Source: DASYSA01 sp036003885
Lineage (GTDB): Bacteria > Acidobacteriota > Blastocatellia > UBA7656
NCBI GenBank assembly: GCA_036003885.1
Contig: DASYSA010000076.1
Location: 1 to 37,897, forward strand
Length of the DNA stretch: 37,897 nucleotides
Direction: 5' to 3'
The notes under the pieces are model-generated. The model was not told where the DNA came from and made no database searches. It worked only from the letters and a program-made list of their open reading frames with translations. Positions 9,017-16,539 of the stretch are shown one piece after another. The stretch's first letter is position 1. Every line of letters begins with the position of its first letter. The position numbers and the translations under genes are program-made.

Positions 9017-9039
9017 CTCAATCCGTCCTGGGGGATTCT

Positions 9040-10131
9040 ATGGCGAAAAAGAGAAAGAGCATCGTGGGCCTCGACATCGGCTCCAGCGCGATCAAGGCAG
9101 TCGAGCTAAAACCGGTGCGCGGAGGGTTCGAGTTGGTGCACATAGCCCAACTGAACCTGCAATCGGACACCATTGTTGACGGACACATAATCGACTTGAA
9201 TCACGTCAGCGACTCCATCAACCGCATTTGGACCGAGCAGGCCATCAAGACCAACCTGATCGCAACCTCGTTGTCCGGACACGCCGTGATTGTCAAGAAG
9301 ATAACTCTCCCTTCGATGCCCGAGGAAGAACTCGACGAACAGATCCACTGGGAAGCCGAGCAGTACATTCCTTTCGACATCAACGATGTGAATCTCTATC
9401 ACGAGATCATCAGTCACGATTCTTCCGGACAGAACATGGAAGTGTTGCTCGTGGCCTGCAAGCGCGACAAGATTGCGCAGTTCACTCAGGTGATCTCGCA
9501 GGCGGGCAAGCAGCCGGTCATCGTCGACGTCGACGCGTTCGCTTTGCAGAACGCCTACGAAGCAAACTACCAGCCGTCACCCCATCAGACCGTAGCCCTT
9601 CTCGACATCGGCGCTTCCGTACTGACGATCAATGTTGTGCGCGGAACGACCTCAGTCTTCACTCGCGACATTTCGGCCGGAGGCAACCAGTATACCGACT
9701 TGCTCCAAAAAGAACTCGACCTCACGTTTGAGGAGGCGGAGTCCCTGAAGCGCACCTGGCGCGGCAGCGAGGGTCCGGCCTTCCAGGGGTCTCCGGAAGC
9801 TGCGTCGCTGATGGAAAGGGCAAAGCCGGCCATCGAATCAGTGTCGGAGATGCTTGGGCTGGAGATTCAACGAACGCTCGACTTTTTTCGGGCAACCGCG
9901 GTCGATTCTCCAAATATCGATCGCATGCTAATCGCGGGAGGCTCGTCGAAGGTAGCCCAGCTGACCAGTTACCTGTCGGAAAAATTTCAAATGCCAGTCG
10001 AGCGGTTTGACTCACTGCGCGCCGTTCGGTTCGACCACAAACATTTCGATGACGAGTACCTGAAAGAACTCTCGCCGAACCTCGCTGTGGCGGTGGGCCT
10101 GGCGGTTCGGGTTGCGGAGGAGGCGAAATGA
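9040..10131 (+). CDS. pilM: Type IV pilus inner-membrane platform protein PilM
   Basis: 363 residues, an actin-like ATPase-fold protein that sits on the cytoplasmic face of the inner membrane and binds the N-terminus of PilN. The opening phosphate-loop motif VGLDIGSSAIKAVEL (from about residue 9) and the later TVALLDIGAS and LIAGGSSKV motifs are those of the PilM/FtsA-like (SHS2-containing) family. ATG 9040 follows a GGGGG ribosome site. It is first in pilMNOPQ, in the canonical order, and overlaps pilN by four bases (ATGA), indicating translational coupling. Confidence 0.96.
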   Translation: MAKKRKSIVGLDIGSSAIKAVELKPVRGGFELVHIAQLNLQSDTIVDGHIIDLNHVSDSINRIWTEQAIKTNLIATSLSGHAVIVKKITLPSMPEEELDEQIHWEAEQYIPFDINDVNLYHEIISHDSSGQNMEVLLVACKRDKIAQFTQVISQAGKQPVIVDVDAFALQNAYEANYQPSPHQTVALLDIGASVLTINVVRGTTSVFTRDISAGGNQYTDLLQKELDLTFEEAESLKRTWRGSEGPAFQGSPEAASLMERAKPAIESVSEMLGLEIQRTLDFFRATAVDSPNIDRMLIAGGSSKVAQLTSYLSEKFQMPVERFDSLRAVRFDHKHFDDEYLKELSPNLAVAVGLAVRVAEEAK

Positions 10132-10802
10132 TCAGAGTCAATCTACTTGAGGGCACCGCCGAACAGCGAGTATCAATTCAGAAAACCAAGGTTGCAGCGC
10201 GACGCGGACAACAACTCTTTATGTTGGCTGCCGCGCTGCTGATCTTTGTGATCGTGATCTTCGTCGATCACATGTGGACCAACAACGCGCACGCCGCGGC
10301 CAAGGCCGAGCTGGAAGTCGAACAGGCGGAAAAAGTGAAGCTGGAAGAGAGCAAGAAACGACTGGACGATTTGAAGTCTGAGATGAAACAACTCGACGAG
10401 CGCATCAAGGTGATCAAGCAACTCCGCGCCGAACAGAAGGGTCCGGTGGCCATGCTGTCCGAGATCAACAAGAGGATGCCCGGGGCCCTTGCGGACTTCA
10501 GGCTGTTGTCCATCATTCAGAAGGGCGACCAGGTTCAGATCATTGGTACTTCGCTCGATCAGCAGGTCATAGCAAACTTCACCAAGCAGTTGGAGTTCTC
10601 AGACAACCTGTTCACGAACCTGAGACTCTCGGTAGAGGGCAAAGAGATCGAAGCCGGCAAGATACCCGCACAACAGGACCCGGGTGACGCCAAGCCTCGG
10701 GAAGACATGGTTCGCCTGTTTCAGTTCACCATAGATTGTAACTACAACAAGCCGCGTCCCGAAGGTGAGGACGACAAGTCTGCGGCTGCAAAAGCCAAGT
10801 GA
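10128..10802 (+). CDS. pilN: Type IV pilus assembly protein PilN
   Basis: 224 residues. It starts with the typical MIRVNLLEG motif, the segment that docks into PilM, followed by one transmembrane helix at about residues 29-47 and then a charged coiled coil (about 55-105) and a periplasmic ferredoxin-like domain. PilN pairs with PilO in the inner-membrane alignment complex. ATG overlaps the pilM stop. The C-terminal tail is Lys/Asp-rich. Size is within the family range, slightly long. Confidence 0.93.
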   Translation: MIRVNLLEGTAEQRVSIQKTKVAARRGQQLFMLAAALLIFVIVIFVDHMWTNNAHAAAKAELEVEQAEKVKLEESKKRLDDLKSEMKQLDERIKVIKQLRAEQKGPVAMLSEINKRMPGALADFRLLSIIQKGDQVQIIGTSLDQQVIANFTKQLEFSDNLFTNLRLSVEGKEIEAGKIPAQQDPGDAKPREDMVRLFQFTIDCNYNKPRPEGEDDKSAAAKAK

Positions 10803-10815
10803 AGGAGACGAGTAT

Positions 10816-11508
10816 ATGGCAGCGTCAGTTACCGCGATTCCAAAGACCGAAGAGGGAGGCAACTTCTTCACCCGCATGGCCTGGTACTACCAGATGGGGA
10901 TCCTGCTTGGCCTGGTCGCTCTATTGCTCTTCGCCGCCGACGCGGCATTCTACAGCGACACGAGGGCGCAGACGAGAAAGATTCGCGACGACACGAACGT
11001 CCTGAAGGCCGAGAATCAGCAGGGCGAAGCCATCCGCCAGAACTTGATCACCGCCGAAGCTACGCTGAAAGAGAAGAAGGCCGAGATCGAGGGATTGCGC
11101 GAACTGCTGCCTGATCAGGTCGAAATATCGACGGTCTACGATGACATCAAAGACTTCATGCGCCAACAGAAGCTGGAGTTGCGCCGATTCATAATCGGCA
11201 AGACCACCCCTTCAGAGTTCTATACCGCTCAACCGATCGATATAGAGGTCAGCGGCGCCTATGACAATCTCGGCCAGTTCTTCTCCTCGCTTGGGTTCTT
11301 CAAACGGATCGTCAGCGTGACTGACGTCCAGGTGAAACAGAGCGATGACAACGCGCAACTCTCGGGGCGTTCAATTGAGAGTACCTTCACCGTCACTGCT
11401 TACTACATAACACCCGAGAACCTGAGCAAGTTGACTTCGAAGAAACCTCCGGCGCCAACCGCGGGCGATAAGAATCCGCCGCCGGCCGCCACACCTAAAG
11501 CAAAGTAG
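10816..11508 (+). CDS. pilO: Type IV pilus assembly protein PilO
   Basis: 230 residues from ATG 10816, which has AAGGAG 8 bases upstream; the frame is open further upstream to 10765 inside pilN but without support. One transmembrane helix lies at about residues 25-44, followed by a coiled coil (about 48-95) and a PilO-type periplasmic domain (YTAQPIDIEVSGAYDNLGQF, then the FFSSLGF segment). A Pro/Lys-rich tail ends the protein. PilO forms heterodimers with PilN and contacts PilP. Confidence 0.93.
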   Translation: MAASVTAIPKTEEGGNFFTRMAWYYQMGILLGLVALLLFAADAAFYSDTRAQTRKIRDDTNVLKAENQQGEAIRQNLITAEATLKEKKAEIEGLRELLPDQVEISTVYDDIKDFMRQQKLELRRFIIGKTTPSEFYTAQPIDIEVSGAYDNLGQFFSSLGFFKRIVSVTDVQVKQSDDNAQLSGRSIESTFTVTAYYITPENLSKLTSKKPPAPTAGDKNPPPAATPKAK

Positions 11509-11519
11509 CGGAGTAAGCC

Positions 11520-12212
11520 ATGAAATCAAGAGCGACCACAACAACGTTGCGTACGGGAAACGATCGGACCTCGATCGACCGAATCAGTCTGATGTACCTC
11601 GCCATGATTCTCTGGTTCATCATGTCGGTGGCGGTGTTCAACGCCTCAGCACAGCAGGGGGATAAACCCTCGCATCCTGTGCAGCAAACCAGCAGCGGTC
11701 AATCGTCAACCGCGGACATCGGACCGACAGGGTCCTCGATCCGCCCTTATTCACCGGCCGGCCGGGATCCGTTCCGCAGATTCGTCCCGCCGAAGGCAAT
11801 TCCGGGGAAGAACTCTAAGGGAGACGTCAAGGCGAAACAACTGGGTTATCCGGCGCTCGAGGTGAGGCGGGTAGAGTTCCAGCAAAAGGTAGCGCAGCTC
11901 CGCAGCCGGGACCTCCCCGAACCGAACCCGGTGATCCAGTATCTGGTCAGCGAGTTGGACGTGACAGGGGTGTTCCGCGACAACCGCGGCTTCGGCGCTT
12001 TCCTTCGCGCGCAACCGACCGGTACCACATTCTTCGTTCGCAGCGGCGACCGCTGTTATAACGGCGAGGTGCTCCGTATTGAAAACGATGATTCCGATAG
12101 TGAGGGATCCAAGGTGCTCTTCAGAGAAGAGTCCCGCACGGAAGTGAACGGGAAACCCGGCAAACAGGAGCGAGTTGTAGCCAAGACGCCGGTTCGTTCC
12201 GGAGCCAGGTGA
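11520..12212 (+). CDS. pilP: Type IV pilus assembly protein PilP
   Basis: 230 residues. A hydrophobic segment at about 23-44 ends in NASAQ and looks like a signal peptide or anchor; no lipobox Cys is present, whereas many PilP proteins are lipoproteins. The conserved feature is a disordered linker containing GRDPFRRFVPP, followed by a beta-sandwich domain (VTGVFRDNRGFGAFL, then YNGEVLRIEND), which in the family binds the PilQ N0 domain. GGAG precedes ATG 11520. It stands between pilO and pilQ in the usual order. Confidence 0.88.
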   Translation: MKSRATTTTLRTGNDRTSIDRISLMYLAMILWFIMSVAVFNASAQQGDKPSHPVQQTSSGQSSTADIGPTGSSIRPYSPAGRDPFRRFVPPKAIPGKNSKGDVKAKQLGYPALEVRRVEFQQKVAQLRSRDLPEPNPVIQYLVSELDVTGVFRDNRGFGAFLRAQPTGTTFFVRSGDRCYNGEVLRIENDDSDSEGSKVLFREESRTEVNGKPGKQERVVAKTPVRSGAR

Positions 12213-12250
12213 GAAATAATGGATGTCTGGCGGCATGGTGCATAGCCCGT

Positions 12251-12270
12251 GTCCGCCGAGTGCGGCGGAC
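12251..12270 (+). other. Stem-loop between pilP and pilQ
   Basis: GTCCGCCG (12251-12258) pairs perfectly with CGGCGGAC (12263-12270) around a four-base loop, within the 128-base pilP-pilQ gap. No U-run follows, so it is more likely an RNA-processing, stability or attenuation element than a terminator. Confidence 0.45.
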
Positions 12271-12340
12271 GCCGTCAACAGTGATTCAGGGCCCCTCAGG
12301 ATCGCGTCCACACAGCTTTAAACACTAGAGGAAGAGGGAG

Positions 12341-15199
12341 ATGAATATTATGATCGCTAGGAGGCTCGTCTTATCACTGGCGCTCGCGGCACTCGTGAGC
12401 AATTGTTTGGTGCTCGGAAGGCCGAGTGCAGGAACCGGCTCCGTACCGGAAGGGAGCCAGGCGTTCACATTAGTGTCGCTGAAGCACCAGACCGTGGGCG
12501 CTCTCACTCGCGTACTTATTGAATCAAACGCGCCACCCCTCTACACAGTCTTCAGACCGACTGACCGGCTCGTCGTCGTCGAGTTGCCGGGCGGCGATGC
12601 CGCTCAGCTTGCTTCCGAGTACGCCGTGAAGAGCGCGCTCGTCGATTCGATCGTCGTCCGCAAAACGAGCGGCGGAAGATCGCCTGCGGCCCGTAGCACG
12701 ACCAGGATAGAGATCACGGTACACCAGGAAGCCCAGGATCGCTCCGTGCTCGAAGGCAACACACTTGTTATCGAGTTGTCGGCGGAACTGCCAACTGCGA
12801 GGGCAGCGGTTCAAAGACCCGGTGTCTACGTCGAACCCGTTCCGGTCAGCTTGAAAAAGGCCGCCACGGCAGCAGATCGTCCGCACTCCCAGCCGGCCCC
12901 TTTGAGGAACGCCACAATGGTGCGCAACGTGCGGTCGGAAGCAGCGGAGAACGGCCTGCTCGTCTTCGTAGAAGCAGACGGCAACCTTCAGTTCAAGGAA
13001 TTCATGTTGCCTGACCCGTGGCGCATTGTCGTCGATATCACGGGCGTGCGCACCGCATTCGGCAACAAGACTCTGCAAGTAGGCGCGGCCGGGATAGATC
13101 GCGTGCGAGTCGGACAGCAGTCGAACGTCGTTCGCATAGTGCTCGATGCGAAGTCCAGGGTCTCTTACCGGGTCACCCGAGAGGCCGGCCAGCTCGTCAT
13201 CGCGGTCGGGGATGTGACCGCGGCGCAGGCGAAAGCAAGTTCGGCCCCACAGCCCAATGTGGCTGCTCAGGGGCCCGAAGGTGAGACCTCCGCCAGGCAG
13301 GTCGACGCTTCAACGGATTCCGGCGATCAGTCCGAAATTCCAGCAGACCTGATAGCGCAGGCGGGAAAACCAACTCTGCCGGCCAAGTCCGCCACCCGAG
13401 ATCGCACGACCACAACCAAACAAGGTGCTCAGCCCGCGGCCAACAGCGCAAATTCGGCCAAAGAGACGATCACGCAGCAGGCTTCGCCTTCCACCGGTAA
13501 AACCGTCGCCGAGCTTCAGCGTGGAGCATCATCACCATCATCGCCATCAACTCCCGGCGGGCCGACCGCCGCGCAGTTGGCTCCTCCTCCTCAAGCATCC
13601 GCGAAACCGCAGCCGGGCTTGTCCTTCTGCGATGACAGCTATGTTGGAGGCTTGATCAGCTTCGACCTGCGCGCGGGAGTCGACCTCCGAGATATGCTTC
13701 GGTTCATCGCGCAGCAGTACGGTATCAACTTCATAATCGACAAGTCAGTCAGCGCGGTGCCTATCGACATCAAGATCAATGACCGTCCGTGGAACGAGAT
13801 CCTCAACGCAGTGCTGCGGGCGAACCGCCTCGGTGCTCTGTGCGAGGGCGATGGCGGCATCATCAGAATCGCCGCGCTGTCAGCGGTCAAGGAGCAGAGA
13901 GAGCTTGAGAAATGGGCTCAGGACGCACGCATCATGGTTGTGCCTACCGAGACCAAGATAATACGCCTGCGTTACGCCCGAGTGGGCGGATCGCTGGGCG
14001 GAACCGGGACGGGCAGGTCGGGCTCCAATCAGAACTCAGGAGCACAAACCACCGCCAGCTACAGCGGCGCAACTGGAGGTATGAGTACCTCAGGAGGGGC
14101 CGGCATACAGGGCGGCGGGCTGCTTCAAATAATCGGGCGCCGGCTCAGCACGCGAGGCGTAATTGAGATAGATCAACGCACGAACAGTCTGATCATTACC
14201 GACATACCAGACTACATTCGAGCGGCAGAAGCCATAGTCGCTCAACTCGACAAGCCCGACGCTCAAGTCGAGATTGAAGCCCGAATTGTGATAGCCAGTC
14301 GAAACTTCCTGCGTGATCTCGGCGTCGAGTTGGGGGCAGGAGCTATCAACAGTCATCGAGGAACTGCCGGCCTGTTCGCTACATCGCCCGTGACGTTGGG
14401 TTCGGGCGGAGTAGGTACTGCAACCACCGCCGGAGCTTCAACAGGACTAGGGCCGAATCTGGTAGGTCCGAAGGCTGATGGAACGTTAAGAGGCGCCGCA
14501 AACTCAGTCCTGAGTTTGACCACCGGCCTGATTGGAACCGGCATACTCTCCACGGCCCTCTCGGCCTCTGAAACCAAGGGCCAGGTCCGAACAATTGCAA
14601 GTCCGCGAATCACGGCGTCGAACAACGTGACGGCAGAAATCGTCAACGGTGTTCAGATACCCGTGCAGACCGTCTCCAACAACACAGTCACGACGACCTT
14701 TGTGACCGCCGCGCTCAGGCTCGAGATCACGCCTCAAATAATTGAAGACACCGGCGAGGTTCTGATGCATGTCACGGCGGAGAACAACACGGTCAATCTC
14801 GCGATCAATCCCGGCGGTACCCCCGGCATCAATACTCAGTCGGCGGACACGACGGTGCGAATCATGGATGGCGGCACGACAGTAATGGGGGGCATCAACA
14901 TCGACGGCGAGTCGCATTCGATGAACAGGACCCCGGGCGCATCGAAGATCCCGATTCTCGGTGAGCTCTTCAAACGCCGCACCACGAGCCGTAATTACGA
15001 TGAGATTCTGTTCTTCATTACTCCTCGAATCGTCAGACCCGACGGCTGGGGTGGACCGAAGAGCCTGGCGCCACAGCGCAGTTCGCTCGAGGGCATTCCC
15101 TCCCCTACGGGCACACAGAAGGCTGCCGCGCCGGTGAATCCCAACGACCCGAAGGCTCCGAAGGCGACACAGCCCGTGCAGGCTAAGGCTGGTCAATAG
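12341..15199 (+). CDS. pilQ: Type IV pilus secretin PilQ
   Basis: 952 residues; the outer-membrane channel through which the pilus emerges. ATG 12341 follows a purine-rich GAGGAAGAGGGAG. Order of parts: signal peptide (about 1-28); a first AMIN domain (about 40-130) and a second (about 205-295), which in the family bind peptidoglycan; a Pro/Ser/Thr/Gln-rich linker (about 300-430); an STN/N0 domain (FDLRAGVDLRDMLRFIAQQY); an N1 domain interrupted by a Gly/Ser-rich stretch (about 550-590); and the secretin core (VEIEARIVIASRNFLRDLG, VRTIASPRI, LRLEITPQI, IPILGELFKRR, EILFFITPRIV). A Pro/Lys tail of about 50 residues follows. Longer than E. coli-type secretins owing to linkers. Confidence 0.96.
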   Translation: MNIMIARRLVLSLALAALVSNCLVLGRPSAGTGSVPEGSQAFTLVSLKHQTVGALTRVLIESNAPPLYTVFRPTDRLVVVELPGGDAAQLASEYAVKSALVDSIVVRKTSGGRSPAARSTTRIEITVHQEAQDRSVLEGNTLVIELSAELPTARAAVQRPGVYVEPVPVSLKKAATAADRPHSQPAPLRNATMVRNVRSEAAENGLLVFVEADGNLQFKEFMLPDPWRIVVDITGVRTAFGNKTLQVGAAGIDRVRVGQQSNVVRIVLDAKSRVSYRVTREAGQLVIAVGDVTAAQAKASSAPQPNVAAQGPEGETSARQVDASTDSGDQSEIPADLIAQAGKPTLPAKSATRDRTTTTKQGAQPAANSANSAKETITQQASPSTGKTVAELQRGASSPSSPSTPGGPTAAQLAPPPQASAKPQPGLSFCDDSYVGGLISFDLRAGVDLRDMLRFIAQQYGINFIIDKSVSAVPIDIKINDRPWNEILNAVLRANRLGALCEGDGGIIRIAALSAVKEQRELEKWAQDARIMVVPTETKIIRLRYARVGGSLGGTGTGRSGSNQNSGAQTTASYSGATGGMSTSGGAGIQGGGLLQIIGRRLSTRGVIEIDQRTNSLIITDIPDYIRAAEAIVAQLDKPDAQVEIEARIVIASRNFLRDLGVELGAGAINSHRGTAGLFATSPVTLGSGGVGTATTAGASTGLGPNLVGPKADGTLRGAANSVLSLTTGLIGTGILSTALSASETKGQVRTIASPRITASNNVTAEIVNGVQIPVQTVSNNTVTTTFVTAALRLEITPQIIEDTGEVLMHVTAENNTVNLAINPGGTPGINTQSADTTVRIMDGGTTVMGGINIDGESHSMNRTPGASKIPILGELFKRRTTSRNYDEILFFITPRIVRPDGWGGPKSLAPQRSSLEGIPSPTGTQKAAAPVNPNDPKAPKATQPVQAKAGQ

Positions 15200-15229
15200 T
15201 GGCTCGCATACAGTAAGCTGTACAACCAG

Positions 15230-15271
15230 GCAGCAGGCAGATGATTATGACTGCCTGCTGCTTTCTCGTTT
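15230..15271 (+). terminator. Intrinsic terminator of the pil operon
   Basis: A perfect 11-bp stem, GCAGCAGGCAG (15230-15240) with CTGCCTGCTGC (15251-15261), has a 10-base loop and is followed by the T-rich TTTCTCGTTT. It starts 30 bases after the pilQ stop and ends just before the Roadblock gene's ribosome site, which implies that gene needs read-through or its own promoter. Confidence 0.85.
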
Positions 15272-15284
15272 GGAGGGCATACAT

Positions 15285-15653
15285 TTGAGTTTCATAGGCA
15301 CGCTGACACAGATGGTCGATCGCATCGAGGGTTGCGCAGCCGGCGCCATCCTGGGAGTCGACGGCATTCTTATCGAGCGTTACGTCCACGAGCTTGCGCC
15401 GGCGATGGACATCGACCTGCTGGCGACTGAATTCACAACCCTGCTCCGCCGCAGTATGAGAACCGCCACAGACACGGATCTGGGTGAACTCCAGGAGATG
15501 GTGTTGGCAACTGACCAGATGACCTTCCTCGCAAGACCCATAACCGCGGAATACTTTCTGCTGCTGGCGCTCAACCCCGGCGGTAACGTGGGGCGCGCAC
15601 GGTTCGAGTTGCGCAAGGCCCAGCTCACCCTCGAGACCGAGTTCGCCATCTGA
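15285..15653 (+). CDS. Roadblock/LC7-domain protein (MglB-like)
   Basis: 122 residues. No ATG fits; TTG 15285 is preferred because GGAGGG lies about 8 bases upstream (an in-frame TTG at 15270 lies before that site). The pattern MSFIGTLTQMVDRIEGCAAGAILGVDG is that of Roadblock/LC7 proteins: an N-terminal helix, then an E-G-A-x-G-A strand. The family includes MglB, the GTPase-activating partner of MglA that sets polarity of type IV pili, so its place right after pilQ is suggestive. No MglA GTPase gene is in the window. It resembles the second Roadblock protein at 35691-36053. Confidence 0.8.
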   Translation: MSFIGTLTQMVDRIEGCAAGAILGVDGILIERYVHELAPAMDIDLLATEFTTLLRRSMRTATDTDLGELQEMVLATDQMTFLARPITAEYFLLLALNPGGNVGRARFELRKAQLTLETEFAI

Positions 15654-15682
15654 GACCCTCCGCCTCGAGCCACTTCGCAGAG

Positions 15683-15762
15683 CAGCCACGGGTCACACGA
15701 ATTCCGCGAATGTAAACTAATAGATTTGTGTTAATGCGTGGAATTCGTGTGATTCGTGGCTG
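15683..15762. repeat. Phrase-repeat hairpin C (ATTCGTG type)
   Basis: The left arm (15683-15717, starting CAGCCACGGGTCACACGAATT) and the right arm (15728-15762, ending ATTCGTGTGATTCGTGGCTG) are nearly complementary over about 35 bases with a 10-base loop. It lies between the Roadblock gene and efp. It contains the ATTCGTG phrase in tandem. No coding potential. Confidence 0.75.
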
Positions 15763-15872
15763 CCCCTTCGGGAGGTTGCGCCTCGCCTGCGTGATGCGCT
15801 ATTTTACGAAGTTAGCAATACGGCCTGAATGTCTACATACTCATCCGTACTCTAAGAAGGGACCCAATCGAC

Positions 15873-16430
15873 ATGAATGCAAATGATATCCGGCGCGGCA
15901 TGATAATCATGTACAACAATGTGCCGCACCGAGTGCTCGACTTTCAACACCGCACCCCTGGTAATCTACGAGCTTTCGTACAGGCCAAGCTCCGCAACAT
16001 CAGAAACGGATCATCGACCGAAGTCCGGTTCAGCTCCACAGAGAACATCGAACGTGCCGCATTGGAAGATCACGAGATGGAGTACCTCTATTCCGATGGA
16101 GACATGCATCATTTCATGAATACAGAGACCTACGATCAGATCGCGCTCGATGCCGAGACCCTCGGCGATGCGATGGACTATCTTGTTAACGGGACAAAGA
16201 TCCAGGTGGAGTTCTTCGACGGCCTGCCCATCGGGGTCGAGCTCCCGCCGTCAGTCGAGCTCAAAGTCGTTGAGACCTCGCCTGAGTTGAAGGGCGCAAC
16301 CGCATCAAACAGCCCAAAGCCTGCAAAGCTGGAGACCGGGGTCACCGTGCAGGTTCCGCCATTCATCAAAGAAGGTGACCGTATCCGCGTCGACCCCGCG
16401 AAGGGCGTCTATCTGGAGCGCGCGAAATAG
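15873..16430 (+). CDS. efp: Translation elongation factor P
   Basis: 185 residues, full length, with the three EF-P domains: an N-terminal KOW-like domain, a middle OB domain (YLYSDGDMHHFMNTETYDQI) and a C-terminal OB domain (GATASNSPKPAKLETG, then VPPFIKEGDRIRVD). EF-P enters the ribosome E site and relieves stalling at polyproline. The tip loop reads HRTPGNLRAF: the position that carries the modified Lys34 in E. coli is Asn31 here. This gene has its own 5' region (219 bases) and ends before a strong hairpin at 16497-16530. Confidence 0.95.
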   Translation: MNANDIRRGMIIMYNNVPHRVLDFQHRTPGNLRAFVQAKLRNIRNGSSTEVRFSSTENIERAALEDHEMEYLYSDGDMHHFMNTETYDQIALDAETLGDAMDYLVNGTKIQVEFFDGLPIGVELPPSVELKVVETSPELKGATASNSPKPAKLETGVTVQVPPFIKEGDRIRVDPAKGVYLERAK

Positions 16431-16496
16431 ATTTGGCCCCGCGCACAAGAATCGCTCGGCAGGCGCCTCGCGTTGAGCCGCTTTTTCCAGGAAGCC

Positions 16497-16530
16497 CGAA
16501 ACCGGCCACAGTGGCCGGTTTCGCGCTCTT
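16497..16530 (+). terminator. Terminator hairpin downstream of efp
   Basis: CGAAACCGGCCA (16497-16508) pairs perfectly with TGGCCGGTTTCG (16512-16523) around a three-base loop, followed by CGCTCTT. The U-run is short, but the 12-bp stem is strong. It ends 10 bases before the waaA start codon. Confidence 0.65.
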
Positions 16531-16539
16531 ATAATCCGG

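Larger units (their letters stand above)
8362..9039. other. 678-base divergent control region between secA and pilM
   Basis: No gene is convincing here; the short open frames have no ribosome site or recognisable product. The region holds back-to-back small palindromes (AGACA-TTT-TGTCT at 8586-8598; ACCCG-N6-CGGGT at 8600-8615), several GACAAA elements, a sigma-70-like promoter and, immediately before pilM, a long two-tier hairpin. These are listed separately. Confidence 0.6.
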
